From Pedobacter soli (lineage in GTDB: Bacteria > Bacteroidota > Bacteroidia > Sphingobacteriales > Sphingobacteriaceae): DNA of 64,000 bases. Under the pieces are notes generated by a model. That model was given only the letters and a program-made list of their open reading frames with translations. It was not told the DNA's origin and made no database searches. The stretch is taken from contig NZ_FMZH01000002.1 in assembly GCF_900101435.1 (NCBI RefSeq), positions 124,001 through 188,000 of the forward strand. Direction: 5' to 3'. Shown piece after piece: positions 42,177 through 52,466 of this stretch; within the stretch, counting starts at the first letter, position 1; each line of letters opens with the position of its first letter. The translations under genes and the position numbers were made by a program.

Positions 42177-42290
42177 TACCGGAGTGTTTTTGTATATAAA
42201 CGTAACGAGCTAACTAAATGCTACAGTTGAAGTTAAATATTAATGATCAGCTATTTATCCGGGCTGAATAAAAATTTGAGGGCAATAAAA

Positions 42291-42319
42291 AAGGCTGTTC
42301 AAATATTTTGAACAGCCTT
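42291..42319 (-). terminator. Terminator after accC
   Basis: On the minus strand AAGGCTGTTCAAA (42319-42307) pairs perfectly with TTTGAACAGCCTT (42303-42291) over a 3-base loop, followed by TTTT. It closes the yceD-accC operon. Confidence 0.93.
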
Positions 42320-42345
42320 GATATGTTTTAACGTTATAATCGTTT

Positions 42346-43689
42346 TTATCCTTCTGAAAATTCAAAGGTTTCCATGAATTTTGTGGTGAAATTACCTGCT
42401 CTGAAGTTAGGATCTTTCATCAATTGTAAGTGAAAAGGAATTGTAGTTTTAATACCTTCAATTACAAATTCGCTTAAAGCACGTTCCATGGTACAAATTG
42501 CTTCTTCGCGGGTTTGAGCCACGCAAATTAATTTGGCAATCATCGAATCGTAGTTGGCAGGAATTGAATATCCAGCATAAACGTGCGTATCTACACGTAC
42601 ACCGTGGCCACCTGGCGAATGGAAATTCGTAATTTTTCCTGGTGACGGGCGGAAATTGTTCGCTGGATCTTCGGCGTTAATACGGCACTCGATAGCGTGC
42701 ATTTCAGGGGTATAGTTCTTACCTGAAATCGGAATACCGGCTGCAACTTTAATCTGTTCTTTAATTAAATCGAAGTTGATTACCTCTTCTGTAACCGGGT
42801 GCTCTACCTGGATACGGGTATTCATTTCCATGAAATAGAAATTACGGTGTTTATCAACCAGGAACTCAATAGTACCTGCGCCTTCGTAATTTACAGCCAT
42901 AGCGCCTTTAATCGCAGCTTCACCCATTCTTAAACGCAGTTCTTCGGTCATAAATGGCGAAGGTGATTCTTCTACCAGTTTTTGGTGACGGCGTTGAATT
43001 GAGCAATCGCGTTCTGATAAGTGACAGGCTTTGCCAAACTGATCGCCAATAACCTGGATTTCAATGTGACGTGGATCTTCGATATATTTTTCCAGGTATA
43101 AACCATCATTACCGAATGCTGCACCAGATTCCTGACGTGCACTATCCCAGGCATTTTCAAAATCTTCATCTTTCCAAACTACACGCATACCACGGCCACC
43201 GCCACCGGCAGTAGCTTTAAGGATAACCGGATAGCCCATTTCGTTGGCAATAGTAATACCTTCTTTCACGCTGGTAAGTAAACCTTCCGATCCTGGAATG
43301 GTTGGAACACCGGCATTTTTCATGGTTGCTTTTGCCGAAGCTTTATCGCCCATATCGTTAATCTGCTCTGGCGTAGCACCAATAAACTTGATGTTATACT
43401 CGCGGCAGATGTTAGAAAACTTAGCATTTTCTGACAAGAACCCATAACCTGGGTGAATGGCGTCGGCATTGGTTAACTCTGCCGCCGAAATAATATTGGG
43501 GATATTTAAATAAGAATCTTTACTAGGCGGGGGACCAATACAAACGGCCTCATCAGCAAAACGTACGTGTAAACTTTCGCGATCGGCGGTAGAATAAACA
43601 GCAACCGTTTTGATGCCCATTTCCTTACAGGTACGGATAATACGCAAAGCGATTTCTCCCCTGTTGGCAATAAGTATTTTTTTAAACAT
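42346..43689 (-). CDS. accC: Biotin carboxylase subunit of acetyl-CoA carboxylase
   Basis: ATP-dependent carboxylation of biotin on AccB, the first half of malonyl-CoA synthesis. 447 residues with the ATP-grasp pattern: [18 protein letters not shown] at the start, [10 protein letters not shown] (about 165-174), and [14 protein letters not shown] (about 285-298). It follows accB by 44 bases. Confidence 0.96.
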   Translation of the reverse strand: MFKKILIANRGEIALRIIRTCKEMGIKTVAVYSTADRESLHVRFADEAVCIGPPPSKDSYLNIPNIISAAELTNADAIHPGYGFLSENAKFSNICREYNIKFIGATPEQINDMGDKASAKATMKNAGVPTIPGSEGLLTSVKEGITIANEMGYPVILKATAGGGGRGMRVVWKDEDFENAWDSARQESGAAFGNDGLYLEKYIEDPRHIEIQVIGDQFGKACHLSERDCSIQRRHQKLVEESPSPFMTEELRLRMGEAAIKGAMAVNYEGAGTIEFLVDKHRNFYFMEMNTRIQVEHPVTEEVINFDLIKEQIKVAAGIPISGKNYTPEMHAIECRINAEDPANNFRPSPGKITNFHSPGGHGVRVDTHVYAGYSIPANYDSMIAKLICVAQTREEAICTMERALSEFVIEGIKTTIPFHLQLMKDPNFRAGNFTTKFMETFEFSEG

Positions 43690-43733
43690 AATTTTACCTT
43701 TTCTGATTACTAATTAATCTGTGTAATCAATAA

Positions 43734-44210
43734 CTAAATAGGTTCTACCAAAAATAATGGTTGGTCGTACTCAACAGGTGATGCATTATCAACCAGGATT
43801 TTAACGATACGGCCTGAAACTTCGCTTTCAATCTCGTTGAAAAGTTTCATTGCCTCAATAATACAAACTACTTTACCTGCACCGATTTCATCGCCAACAT
43901 TTACAAACATTGGTTTTTCCGGACTAGCTGAACGGTAGAAAGTACCAATCATTGGAGATTTAATGGTGATGTATTTCGAAGTGTCTTCTGCAGCAGGAAC
44001 AGCAGGAGTTGCTGCAACCGGAGCAGTAGGAGCTGTAGCAACTGGTGCAGCAGCCTGAACAAGCGGAGCTTGCGGGATGGTAGCATGCACAACTGTAGGT
44101 GCTTGGTTTGTTTTGATCGTGATTTTGAAGTCCTCTTGCTCAATAGCAACTTCGTTTACTCCAGAACGAGAAACAAATTTAATCAGTTCCTGTATTTGTT
44201 TGATATCCAT
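43734..44210 (-). CDS. accB: Biotin carboxyl carrier protein
   Basis: 158 residues. An N-terminal helical part ([22 protein letters not shown]), an Ala/Pro-rich linker (about 40-75) and a C-terminal biotinyl domain with the attachment motif [11 protein letters not shown] (about 118-128; Lys at 121) where the AMKL lysine is biotinylated. The gene is between fabH and accC. Confidence 0.95.
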   Translation of the reverse strand: MDIKQIQELIKFVSRSGVNEVAIEQEDFKITIKTNQAPTVVHATIPQAPLVQAAAPVATAPTAPVAATPAVPAAEDTSKYITIKSPMIGTFYRSASPEKPMFVNVGDEIGAGKVVCIIEAMKLFNEIESEVSGRIVKILVDNASPVEYDQPLFLVEPI

Positions 44211-44351
44211 TTTTTAATCCTTGTTATGTGAAAAAAAGTGTATAAATGAATTAACTAAGTTATACTTTTTTTGTTTTAAATTTTAATTGTGGTTGATAGT
44301 CTTTTTGTTGCTGGCTAATGGCCAATTTCACTCCAAACTGCCAACTCTAAA

Positions 44352-45350
44352 CTATACGGTATCGTATGCCCATTTCAGGTACACAGAGCCCCAGGTAAAG
44401 CCACCACCAAATGCTGCTAACACAATGTTATCGCCTTTTTTAAGCTTGCTTTCCCATTCCCATAAACACAATGGAATGGTACCGTTGGTTGTATTACCAT
44501 AACGCTCAATGTTAATCATTACCTTATCGGTAGTAACGCCCATGCGGTTTGCAGTTGCATCGATAATACGTTTGTTGGCCTGGTGAGGTACCAGCCAGGC
44601 TACATCATCAGCAGTTAAGTTATTGCGTTCCATAATTTCGGCTGCAACATCAGCCATATTGGTTACGGCAAATTTAAATACTGTTGGGCCTTCCTGGTGC
44701 GCAAAGTGCTCTCTGGCATCAATGGTTTCGTGCGTTGCCGGTTTAACAGAACCTCCGGCTTTCATACCTAAGAAATCTCTTCCGGCTCCATCGGTTCTCA
44801 AGATAGAATCCTGAATACCTAAACCTTCTTCATTAGGCTCTAATAAGGCACAGCCGCAGCCATCGCCAAAAATAATGCAGGTAGTACGGTCTTCGTAATT
44901 AATAATCGACGACATTTTATCGCCACCAACTACCAATACTTTTTTATGTCTGCCCGACTCGATAAAAGATGCACCTGTTGAAAGGCCGAAAATAAAGCCA
45001 GAACAAGCGGCCTGTAAATCGTAACCCCATGCATTGGTTGCACCAATTTTATCAGCTAAAACGTTTGCAGTTGCAGGGAAAGTAAAATCGGGAGTAGTGG
45101 TGCAAAAGATAATCAGTTCAATTTCCTTTGCATCAATTCCTCTCTTTTTAAGTAAACCATTTACAGCATGAACAGCCATATCTGAAGTACCTAAACCTTC
45201 TCCTTTTAAAATTCTACGTTCTTTAATTCCCGTTCTGCTGGTAATCCATTCATCCGAAGTGTCAACAATGGTTTCTAACTCTGCGTTTGTAAGCACATAG
45301 TCGGGAACGTAACCATTTACTGCTGTAATAGCAGCGTGAATTTTACTCAT
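44352..45350 (-). CDS. fabH: Beta-ketoacyl-ACP synthase III
   Basis: Starts fatty acid synthesis by condensing acetyl-CoA with malonyl-ACP. 332 residues with the Cys-His-Asn triad: AACSGFI (Cys116), WLVPHQAN (His), YGNTTNG (Asn). In the conserved yceD-rpmF-plsX-fabH-accBC operon, 18 bases after plsX. A second FabH-like gene lies at 52877. Confidence 0.95.
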   Translation of the reverse strand: MSKIHAAITAVNGYVPDYVLTNAELETIVDTSDEWITSRTGIKERRILKGEGLGTSDMAVHAVNGLLKKRGIDAKEIELIIFCTTTPDFTFPATANVLADKIGATNAWGYDLQAACSGFIFGLSTGASFIESGRHKKVLVVGGDKMSSIINYEDRTTCIIFGDGCGCALLEPNEEGLGIQDSILRTDGAGRDFLGMKAGGSVKPATHETIDAREHFAHQEGPTVFKFAVTNMADVAAEIMERNNLTADDVAWLVPHQANKRIIDATANRMGVTTDKVMINIERYGNTTNGTIPLCLWEWESKLKKGDNIVLAAFGGGFTWGSVYLKWAYDTV

Positions 45351-45368
45351 TTTAAGAATTTTAATAAA

Positions 45369-46307
45369 TTATTTAAATGCCATTCTAATTTTTTCTACCA
45401 ATCCGGTAGTAATCATTTCCCTGGATTGGAGTACCATATTTTTAACGGCTAACGGGCTGGAAATACCATGTCCGATAACTACGGGAGCGTTAACACCTAA
45501 TACCGGGCTTCCACCATATTGCTCATAATTAAAACGATCAAAAAACTCATCTTTTAATCCTTTCTTGATGGTTAATACGTAAAATGATTCAGCCAGTTTA
45601 AGCATTACATTCCCGGTAAATCCATCACAAACAATTACATCAGCCTTGTCATTAAATAAATCCCTGCCTTCAACATTGCCTGCAAAGTTAAACAGGTTGG
45701 TATCTTTCATCAACGGAAAAGTAGCCATACTTAGCATGTTTCCTTTTTCGTCTTCTTCACCAATGTTCATTAGCGCTACCTTAGGATCGGTTATCTGCAA
45801 AAGATTTTCTGCATATAAACTGCCCAGTACGCCAAATTGTAATAAAATATCGGGTTTGCAGTCGGCATTAGCGCCAACATCTAAAAGCAAGCCAGTGCCG
45901 CCTTTAATTTTAGGAAGGATTGTACATAAACAAGGGCGAATAATGCCCGGAATGGTTTTAACGCTAAATACAGCGCCAACCAACATTGCTCCAGAGTTAC
46001 CTGCACTGGCAAACGAATCGATTTTACCTTCTTTTAGAAGATTAAAACCAACTGCGATGCTCGAGTTTGGTTTCTGAACAATTGCTTTGGTAGGATGTTC
46101 GCCCATACCAATTACTTCATCAGTATGAACGTATTCAAAATGATCTGGATTAAAGCCTTCTTCTGCTAGAATGGGTTTAATCTGTTCGGTATCGCCAATA
46201 AGAACAAGGTGCTCTCCGGCGTTAAGCGATTGATGAGCAGCTATTGCTCCCAAAACAATTGCTTTGGGAGCATAGTCTCCGCCCATTATGTCGAGGCCTA
46301 TTTTCAT
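45369..46307 (-). CDS. plsX: Phosphate acyltransferase PlsX
   Basis: Makes acyl-phosphate from acyl-ACP for phospholipid synthesis. 312 residues: MKIGLDIMGGDYAPKAIVLGA at the start is the family signature, and VDGFTGNVMLKLAESFY-like CDGFTGNVMLK (about 211-221) follows. Operon member between rpmF and fabH. Confidence 0.95.
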   Translation of the reverse strand: MKIGLDIMGGDYAPKAIVLGAIAAHQSLNAGEHLVLIGDTEQIKPILAEEGFNPDHFEYVHTDEVIGMGEHPTKAIVQKPNSSIAVGFNLLKEGKIDSFASAGNSGAMLVGAVFSVKTIPGIIRPCLCTILPKIKGGTGLLLDVGANADCKPDILLQFGVLGSLYAENLLQITDPKVALMNIGEEDEKGNMLSMATFPLMKDTNLFNFAGNVEGRDLFNDKADVIVCDGFTGNVMLKLAESFYVLTIKKGLKDEFFDRFNYEQYGGSPVLGVNAPVVIGHGISSPLAVKNMVLQSREMITTGLVEKIRMAFK

Positions 46308-46408
46308 AGAAAAAATCTGTTTGTGTTAAGTCAGGTGTAATCCTGAATTTTTCAGTTGACTAAGGTATGACTAAAGCCGCTGAAAACACAAACAATTTTT
46401 TAAGAAAA

Positions 46409-46600
46409 TTACCCAATCTGAGTATTTTCGATAACCAGTTTGCCGTTGTAGTATAAGTTACCATCAACGTTGTAAGCACGGTGAGGTACGTGGATAGCAC
46501 CTGTTGCCGAGCAAGTTGCTAAAGAAGGCGCAACAGCTTTATAGTGTGTTCTTCTTTTATTTTTTCTCTGTTTCGAGATTTTCCGTTTTGGATGTGCCAT
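46409..46600 (-). CDS. rpmF: 50S ribosomal protein L32
   Basis: 63 residues, basic: MAHPKRKISKQRKNKRRTHY is the typical L32 N-terminus, with one Cys left of the usual zinc set (ATCSATG), so it is the zinc-free form. Neighbours yceD and plsX confirm it. Confidence 0.95.
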   Translation of the reverse strand: MAHPKRKISKQRKNKRRTHYKAVAPSLATCSATGAIHVPHRAYNVDGNLYYNGKLVIENTQIG

Positions 46601-46615
46601 TGGTGTATAATCTAA

Positions 46616-47146
46616 TTATTTTTTTAACTTATTAAGGGCTTCCCAACGTGGGTCGCTTGTTTGTTCACTTTCTTCTGCTTGCTTCGCAACCGATAGTTGC
46701 TCCAGGCGCTCAACCATATTCTGGTCGCAATCCTGGTTTGCCTGCCCGCAATTTTTGATATAAGGTACCGCTACGTTTATCATTTCGTACAAAGGCCCCG
46801 ATAGATCAACTTCAGAGTCCTTACGGCTTAGCGTAATAATTTCTTCATCATCGCTCTCCAGTTCATCCTCAGCAAATTTTACAATCTGCCTTTCATAGAG
46901 GTTTACCGGATAAGCAAATTCTGATAAACATTTATCGCAATCTAATTTTACTGTACCAATAACTTTGAATTTCAGAATTAACATGGTCTCTTGTTTCTCA
47001 AGTTCCAGGTCAACCTTTAAATCTCCGCTTTTAATCAACGAATACTCAAAAGCGTTAAAAAAGCTGTCACCAAGCTCATAATCAAATTGATGAGTTCCCA
47101 ATTTTAACCCGGTAAACGGTAATGAAAATTGTTTTAGTGGCTTCAA
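46616..47146 (-). CDS. yceD: YceD/DUF177 protein
   Basis: 176 residues, DUF177 family, next to rpmF as in most bacteria. The conserved core is VKLDCDKCLSEFAYPV (about 64-79) with Cys-x-x-Cys. Members are tied to 23S rRNA accumulation in E. coli and plants, but the exact role is open. First gene of the lipid operon; a -7 element lies at 47169. Confidence 0.88.
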   Translation of the reverse strand: MKPLKQFSLPFTGLKLGTHQFDYELGDSFFNAFEYSLIKSGDLKVDLELEKQETMLILKFKVIGTVKLDCDKCLSEFAYPVNLYERQIVKFAEDELESDDEEIITLSRKDSEVDLSGPLYEMINVAVPYIKNCGQANQDCDQNMVERLEQLSVAKQAEESEQTSDPRWEALNKLKK

Positions 47147-47168
47147 AGTACTGTAAAATTTTAGCCTG

Positions 47169-47176
47169 CAAATGTA
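47169..47176 (-). promoter_or_regulatory. -7 element of the yceD-rpmF-plsX-fabH-accBC operon
   Basis: TACATTTG on the minus strand matches TAnnTTTG exactly, 22 bases before the yceD start. No clear -33 TTG at 20 bases; the spacing suggests a very short leader. Confidence 0.55.
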
Positions 47177-47238
47177 GGGATAAAATAATTAGATTAAAAA
47201 TGTTTTTTGAAAATTGTTGATCTTAACTCTTGATTTTT

Positions 47239-47271
47239 AGACCTTACAGGTTTTTAAAACCTGTAAGGTCT
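47239..47271. repeat. Perfect 16-bp inverted repeat, palindrome family
   Basis: AGACCTTACAGGTTTT (47239-47254) and AAAACCTGTAAGGTCT (47256-47271) pair perfectly around one base. It sits between the sulfurtransferase stop and the yceD promoter. There is no T tract on the sulfurtransferase strand. It resembles 18252-18287 in its AGACCT...AGGTCT ends. Confidence 0.75.
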
Positions 47272-47279
47272 GTATAAGA

Positions 47280-48122
47280 TTAGCCAGCCAGCACCATTTC
47301 CTTATTGTTTCTGCTCCATTCGCTCCATGAACCCACGTAAAGCTTCGGGATTGGTAAACCAGCATAATCCATTGCTAGCAGCGTATGGCAGGCAGTAATT
47401 CCTGATCCGCAATGTACAATGGTGTGTTCGGTTTCAATGCCAGCCAGCGCTTTACTGTATTTGTCTTTTAACTCTTCCGGAGATAAAAAGAAGCCCTTTT
47501 CATCTAAATTTTCGGTAAAGGGAATATTGGTAGCAGCTGGGATGTGGCCGGCAATTAAATCAATTGGTTCGGTTAAACCACCGTAACGGTTGGCATCGCG
47601 CACATCAATTACCATATAATCGTTGTTTTGTGCTACCTCTTCTACCTCGTTTATATCAGAGAGGGGCAGCTTCCATTCAGCAATTGTGTAAGGTTTAGCA
47701 GATTTAGGCGTTTCAACTGTATTGTTGGTTGGGAAACCCGCATCAACAGCCGCCTGAAATCCACCATCAATTACCTGTACTTTTTCATGGCCAATGGCTT
47801 TGAGCATCCACCATAACCTGGCTGCAGCATTGCCTCCGTTTTTATCGTCGTAAACCACCACATGACTATCCTGATCAATACCAAATTTGGCCAGAACCCC
47901 GGCAAATTGTTCGAAAGTAGGTAAAGGATGACGGCCACCCTGAGCGAAATCGCCGATATTAGCCAAATCAGCGTTTACATCGGCAAAAAGTGCACCCGCA
48001 AGGTGTTGTTCGTCATAGCGCGCCTTTGAGCCCGCACTGGCATCGATAAGCACGATTTCATTGGTTTGATTTAAAGCAATTAAATCTTCTGGTTTTATGA
48101 TAGGGGATAGTTTATTACTCAT
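47280..48122 (-). CDS. Sulfurtransferase, 3-mercaptopyruvate type
   Basis: 280 residues with two rhodanese domains; the active site is in the second, VHCGSGITACH with Cys238. The CGSGxTA loop fits 3-mercaptopyruvate sulfurtransferases, whereas thiosulfate types usually have CRKGxT. It would transfer sulfur to thiols or cyanide. It lies 4 bases after the MFS gene stop, so they are probably co-transcribed. Confidence 0.9.
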   Translation of the reverse strand: MSNKLSPIIKPEDLIALNQTNEIVLIDASAGSKARYDEQHLAGALFADVNADLANIGDFAQGGRHPLPTFEQFAGVLAKFGIDQDSHVVVYDDKNGGNAAARLWWMLKAIGHEKVQVIDGGFQAAVDAGFPTNNTVETPKSAKPYTIAEWKLPLSDINEVEEVAQNNDYMVIDVRDANRYGGLTEPIDLIAGHIPAATNIPFTENLDEKGFFLSPEELKDKYSKALAGIETEHTIVHCGSGITACHTLLAMDYAGLPIPKLYVGSWSEWSRNNKEMVLAG

Positions 48123-48126
48123 GTTT

Positions 48127-49305
48127 TTAGCTGTGTTGTTTTTTAAATAAGGCCAAAAGTCCCAAAATTGGTCCGATGGCTAAAACCATATAAAGATAAT
48201 GCGAATTCATCTCTTTTGATAACATATTAATCACCTGGATACTCACAATAGTAATGGCAAAGCCAATGCAGTTCACCAGGGTAAGCGAGGTTCCCCTTAG
48301 TGCTTCGGGCGCGTTTTTGGCTATTAATGAAGAGAATAGGGGCGAATCTGCCGTGCCTGATAATCCCCAGATAAATAAAAAGATCAATAGTGCATAAACA
48401 GAGTGGGAGAAAAGGAAGATTGGGGAAAGCAAACAGCATAAACCAGAAATGGCCAGGGCGATCATCGCAATGCGTTTAGCACCGAATTTTTGAGATAACA
48501 ACCCACCTGCCATACAGGATACGCCACCTGACCCGATTACCAAAAACGAAAACAAAGGAATATTTAACTGTGCAGTAGGGTGCACGCTATTGTAATGTAA
48601 AAGCATTGCCGGTAAAAATGCCCAAAAGGTGTATAGTTCCCACATGTGGCCAAAGTAACCAAAAGCAGCCGACCGGAAACCTGCATTTTTAAACCCGCTT
48701 AAACTGGAACAGAAGTCAAATTTTTGCCCTGGCTTTCTAAATGGCCCATCGGGAACAAGGAAAAAGATGGCGCAGGCACCAATTACCGATAAAATTGAGG
48801 TGGCATAAATCACATATTTCCAGGGGAAATTTGCCGTAAATGTTTTTAACAGGTGCGGAAAGGCTGTGCCTAATACCAAAGCGCCTACCAGAAAGCCCAG
48901 CGATTTGCCTAAACCATCTTTAAAATAATCGGATGCTATTTTCATCCCCACAGGGTAAATGCCAGCCAGCATAAAGCCCGTTAAGAACCTGAATAAAAGC
49001 AATAACCTTACATCGGCTAGCTGCAGGCAAATAGCCAGGTTAAATAGTGCTGCAGCAATACCACAAACAAAGAAAACTTTCGATGGCGAGAAAATATCGG
49101 AAATGGCGAAGAAAGCAAACACCAGTGTCCCGGTAATAAAACCAAATTGCACCATGCTGGTTAAGTTGGCCAGTAGATTTTGTGCTAACGGGAAATTTTT
49201 AACAATATCAGACAATACCGCATTGCCCGCAAACCACAAAGAAGTGCACAAGAATTGCGAAATCACAATAATGGGCAGTATGCCAGTAGGTTTAGTGGCT
49301 TTCAT
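48127..49305 (-). CDS. MFS transporter
   Basis: 392 residues with about 12 hydrophobic segments (for example ILPIIVISQFLCTSLWFAGNAVLSD at the start and VLAIGPILGLLALF at the end). The major facilitator fold is clear from the segment pattern and the GRR-like loops are weak. Substrate unknown. Directly upstream of the sulfurtransferase, which may hint at a sulfur compound or cyanate-type substrate (inference only). Confidence 0.82.
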   Translation of the reverse strand: MKATKPTGILPIIVISQFLCTSLWFAGNAVLSDIVKNFPLAQNLLANLTSMVQFGFITGTLVFAFFAISDIFSPSKVFFVCGIAAALFNLAICLQLADVRLLLLFRFLTGFMLAGIYPVGMKIASDYFKDGLGKSLGFLVGALVLGTAFPHLLKTFTANFPWKYVIYATSILSVIGACAIFFLVPDGPFRKPGQKFDFCSSLSGFKNAGFRSAAFGYFGHMWELYTFWAFLPAMLLHYNSVHPTAQLNIPLFSFLVIGSGGVSCMAGGLLSQKFGAKRIAMIALAISGLCCLLSPIFLFSHSVYALLIFLFIWGLSGTADSPLFSSLIAKNAPEALRGTSLTLVNCIGFAITIVSIQVINMLSKEMNSHYLYMVLAIGPILGLLALFKKQHS

Positions 49306-49396
49306 TGATAAAACTTTTTCGTTTTAGCGCTCCACATACATAAGTGTAACTAAGCTTTGGTCTTTAAGCTTTCAGCTTTAGTCTTCCAGCTTTCCC

Positions 49397-50476
49397 TTAA
49401 GAAGCATCATCCTTAATATCGAACTGTGTTTCTACCACTTTACCGCCCGTACGCAGTTGGTTGCCCAGCATCTCTTCCTGCTCCCTGCGTTTTTTTACAA
49501 TGTGGATAGCAGAAAACAAAGCTTCGGTAAAAGAAGTTGGATCGGCCAGGTCTTTACCTGCAATGTCGTAACCTGTTCCATGATCGGGAGAGGTACGCAC
49601 AAAGTTTAAACCAGCAGTATAGTTTACGCCATTATGGAAAGCGAGTGTTTTAAAAGGAATCAGCCCCTGGTCGTGGTACATGGCCAGTACAGCATCAAAT
49701 TGTTTGTAGCTGCCATTGCCAAAGAAACCATCGGCTGGGTATGGTCCGAAAACCATCATGCCTTTATCGTAGGCCTCCTGAATGGCCGGACTTATAATTT
49801 CGGCTTCTTCTGTGCCCAATAAGCCATTATCGCTGGCATGCGGGTTAAGGCCCAAAACGGCGATTTTAGGTTTTTCGATCCAGAAATCTTTCTTTAAACT
49901 ATCATTAATCAGCTTTAATTTGCTGGTAATTTTTTCTTTGGTAATTGCCGCCGGCACGTCTTTTACCGGAATGTGACCGGTAACTACACCTACGCGCAAA
50001 CCTTCGCTAATCAAAAACATCAGTACATCTTTACTGCCGCTTTTTTCCTGCAGGTATTCGGTATGGCCCGGAAAAGCAAAAGTTTCTGATTGAATATTAT
50101 GTTTATTAATTGGAGCAGTAACCAGGGCATCAATCTCGCCGTTTACCAGATCGGCTGTAGCACGCTCTAACGATAAAAGTGCATACTTACCACCTGTGGC
50201 GGTAACCTGGCCCAGTTCTATTTTTACATCTTCTTCCCAGCAATTGATCATGTTTGCCCTTTTTGCCTGTGCCTGGTTGGCATGGTTAATCACGTTAAAG
50301 CTGAAATCGCCCAGGCTGTTTGCCTTTCTGTGAAAAGACGAAACCTTGGTGTGGCCATAAACAATTGGAGTACAATAATTTAAAATTGCAGGGTTGGATA
50401 ATGTTTTAATAATTACCTCTAAACCTATGCCGTTTACATCGCCTATACTAATACCAATTTTAAGTTTATTGCTCAT
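49397..50476 (-). CDS. pdxA: 4-hydroxythreonine-4-phosphate dehydrogenase
   Basis: Pyridoxal phosphate synthesis step using NAD. 359 residues: IGISIGDVNGIGLEVIIKTL at the start, FPGHTEYLQE (about 130-139) and LAMYHDQGLIPFKTLAF (about 265-281) are PdxA motifs with the His and Asp metal ligands. The gene is divergent from rsmA. Confidence 0.95.
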   Translation of the reverse strand: MSNKLKIGISIGDVNGIGLEVIIKTLSNPAILNYCTPIVYGHTKVSSFHRKANSLGDFSFNVINHANQAQAKRANMINCWEEDVKIELGQVTATGGKYALLSLERATADLVNGEIDALVTAPINKHNIQSETFAFPGHTEYLQEKSGSKDVLMFLISEGLRVGVVTGHIPVKDVPAAITKEKITSKLKLINDSLKKDFWIEKPKIAVLGLNPHASDNGLLGTEEAEIISPAIQEAYDKGMMVFGPYPADGFFGNGSYKQFDAVLAMYHDQGLIPFKTLAFHNGVNYTAGLNFVRTSPDHGTGYDIAGKDLADPTSFTEALFSAIHIVKKRREQEEMLGNQLRTGGKVVETQFDIKDDAS

Positions 50477-50668
50477 AATTACTGGAAAATTTTAGCGCAA
50501 ATTACTGATTTTCGATTAAAGAGGTGCTTACCCGATAAAAATTAGTTATTTTGTACAAAATAGAGTCGCCACGGAAACACGGTTTGCACGGAAAGGGGAT
50601 TATGGTTTTTCCTTTCTTTACAAAGTTTCTGTGGGTTTCGTGCCTCCATGGCAAAATAAAGCGTAAAG

Positions 50669-51454
50669 ATGAGTTTAGTAAAAGCAAAAAAACATTTAGG
50701 GCAACATTTTTTAACCGATAAAGGTATTGCCAACCGCATTGTAGAAGCGTTGGTAAGTACCGATAAATACAACCAGGTTTTAGAGGTAGGCCCCGGGATG
50801 GGAATCCTGTCTGATTTTTTGTTGCAACGCCAGGATTTACAAACTTATCTGATCGATATCGATACCGAGTCCTTTCACTTTCTGAATGAGAAGTACCCGC
50901 AATTGGGCGATCGTTTAATTAACGGCGATTTTTTGAAACTCGATTTTGATGCCATTTTTCCAAATCAGTTTGCCATTATTGGTAACTTTCCCTACAATAT
51001 TTCTTCACAGATTTTATTCAAAATTTTAGATAACCGCCATAAAGTTGTCGAAATGGTGGGCATGTTCCAAAAAGAGGTGGCACAGCGCTGTGCAGCTCCG
51101 GCGGGCAGTAAAGAGTACGGTATTCTGAGCGTTTTTCTGCAGGCTTATTATAAAATCGAATACCTGTTTACCGTTAAGCCGGGTACATTTAATCCACCGC
51201 CAAAGGTGCACTCTGCAGTAATCCGATTAACCCGTAATGCGGTCGAAACTTTGGATTGTGATGAAAAATTATTCTGGCGGGTGGTTAAAGCAGGCTTCAA
51301 CCAGCGCCGTAAAACTTTGCGCAATGCGGTTTCTGCAGTAATGCCTAAAGATAAAATGGACGACCATATTTACTTTGAAAAGCGTGCCGAGCAGTTAACC
51401 GTTGCCGATTTCGTGGCTTTAACGCAACACGTAACTAAGTTGATGGCGGTTTAA
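50669..51454 (+). CDS. rsmA: 16S rRNA dimethyladenosine transferase
   Basis: Dimethylates two adjacent adenines near the 3' end of 16S rRNA. 261 residues: KKHLGQHFLTDKGIANRIVEAL (about 7-28), SAM-binding EVGPGMGILSDFLL (about 40-53) and GNFPYNISSQILFK with the NFPY (NLPY-type) catalytic motif. The usual pairing with pdxA is seen, divergent here. Confidence 0.96.
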   Translation: MSLVKAKKHLGQHFLTDKGIANRIVEALVSTDKYNQVLEVGPGMGILSDFLLQRQDLQTYLIDIDTESFHFLNEKYPQLGDRLINGDFLKLDFDAIFPNQFAIIGNFPYNISSQILFKILDNRHKVVEMVGMFQKEVAQRCAAPAGSKEYGILSVFLQAYYKIEYLFTVKPGTFNPPPKVHSAVIRLTRNAVETLDCDEKLFWRVVKAGFNQRRKTLRNAVSAVMPKDKMDDHIYFEKRAEQLTVADFVALTQHVTKLMAV

Positions 51455-51800
51455 TCGGCAACAATTTTGTCGGGCTTATTTTTTGAAAAGCAGGCTCTGG
51501 TGCATTTCGGTTCCGGTAGCCCCGTTTTTCGTTTAAAGTCCTCGCTGCGCTCCGGGCTTAACACTTCAACCGGGTTTATTTAACTTCAGGTACTACAATA
51601 TACTAAGGTTATGTTCTCCTCGTTCTGTTTTTTCCGCAATTAAGAGATTCTTCACTGCGTTCAGAATGACAGTGAGAGAGAGAAAAGCTAAAATATGTGT
51701 CATTCCAAAATCGGTGTAATCACCCGCTTGCGCTTTCTTGCAAAATCATGATTATTCTCAACTAATTTCTCCTTTCCTTTGCCTCATAATTATAAACATC
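51455..51800. other. Intergenic region with repeat fragments
   Basis: The gap of 346 bases has no gene. It holds AGATTCTTCACTGCGTTCAG followed by AATGACAG, half of a dispersed repeat also seen in worn form at 8290-8355, and other low-complexity sequence (GGTTTATTTAACTTC). The start of the thioredoxin-fold gene at 51801 is preceded by AT-rich sequence with no -7 match. Confidence 0.4.
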
Positions 51801-52403
51801 ATGGTTAATTATCGCGAAATTTTTGACGAGCAGGGAATGGATTATACCACTTACCGTCAATTGATTGACAAGCTTTTGGCTGAAGGGCAAACTACCGGTC
51901 CGGATAATTCTGAAGCAATGCTACACTACACTAAAATGAATGTGCAGCGTATGAACCGTGTAGATAAAACGGCAGCTTTAAATGAAGCACTAACCACTGC
52001 TATCACCAATTTAAAAGGAAGCTATAAATTATGGGTAATTAGCGAAGGCTGGTGTGGCGATGCTGCACAGATTGTTCCGGTTTTTAACAAAATAGCCGAA
52101 GCTGCTCCAGATAAATTTGAACTTAAGTTTGTACTGCGCGATAAAAACCTGCCGCTAATCGATGCACATTTAACGAACGGTGGTAGGGCGATACCTGTTT
52201 TATTGGTGCTGGATGAAAAAGGAGAAAAAGTAATAAAAAGCTGGGCACCACGACCTCAGGTTTTACAAGCTTTATTAAAAGGCTGGAAACAGGAAAATAC
52301 CGATCCGATGGCTACTGCCGAAAAACTGCACAGCTGGTACGCAAAAGATAAAACGCAAACTACACAAGGAGAATTAGCGGAATTATTGACCGGGTTGGAA
52401 TAA
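51801..52403 (+). CDS. Thioredoxin-fold protein
   Basis: 200 residues from ATG 51801 (a longer frame from TTG 51738 starts with unrelated residues). The segment LWVISEGWCGDAAQIVPVF (about 76-94) is a thioredoxin-like strand and loop, but with WCGDA instead of WCxxC, so only one Cys. ARAIPVLLVLDEKG-like GRAIPVLLVLDEKGE follows, giving the cis-Pro. The family is 'thioredoxin family' or BrxA-like; disulfide reductase activity is doubtful. Confidence 0.8.
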   Translation: MVNYREIFDEQGMDYTTYRQLIDKLLAEGQTTGPDNSEAMLHYTKMNVQRMNRVDKTAALNEALTTAITNLKGSYKLWVISEGWCGDAAQIVPVFNKIAEAAPDKFELKFVLRDKNLPLIDAHLTNGGRAIPVLLVLDEKGEKVIKSWAPRPQVLQALLKGWKQENTDPMATAEKLHSWYAKDKTQTTQGELAELLTGLE

Positions 52404-52413
52404 CCAGCCCGTC

Positions 52414-52434
52414 ACCCTGAACTCGTTTCAGGGT
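52414..52434. repeat. Small REP-like hairpin after the thioredoxin-fold gene
   Basis: ACCCTGAA (52414-52421) pairs with TTCAGGGT (52427-52434) over a 5-base loop, between convergent genes. Related to the CCCTGAAACAAGTTCAGGG element at 9498-9625. Confidence 0.6.
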
Positions 52435-52466
52435 CTCTTCATTACAACGGGAGTCAAGCTTGGGAA

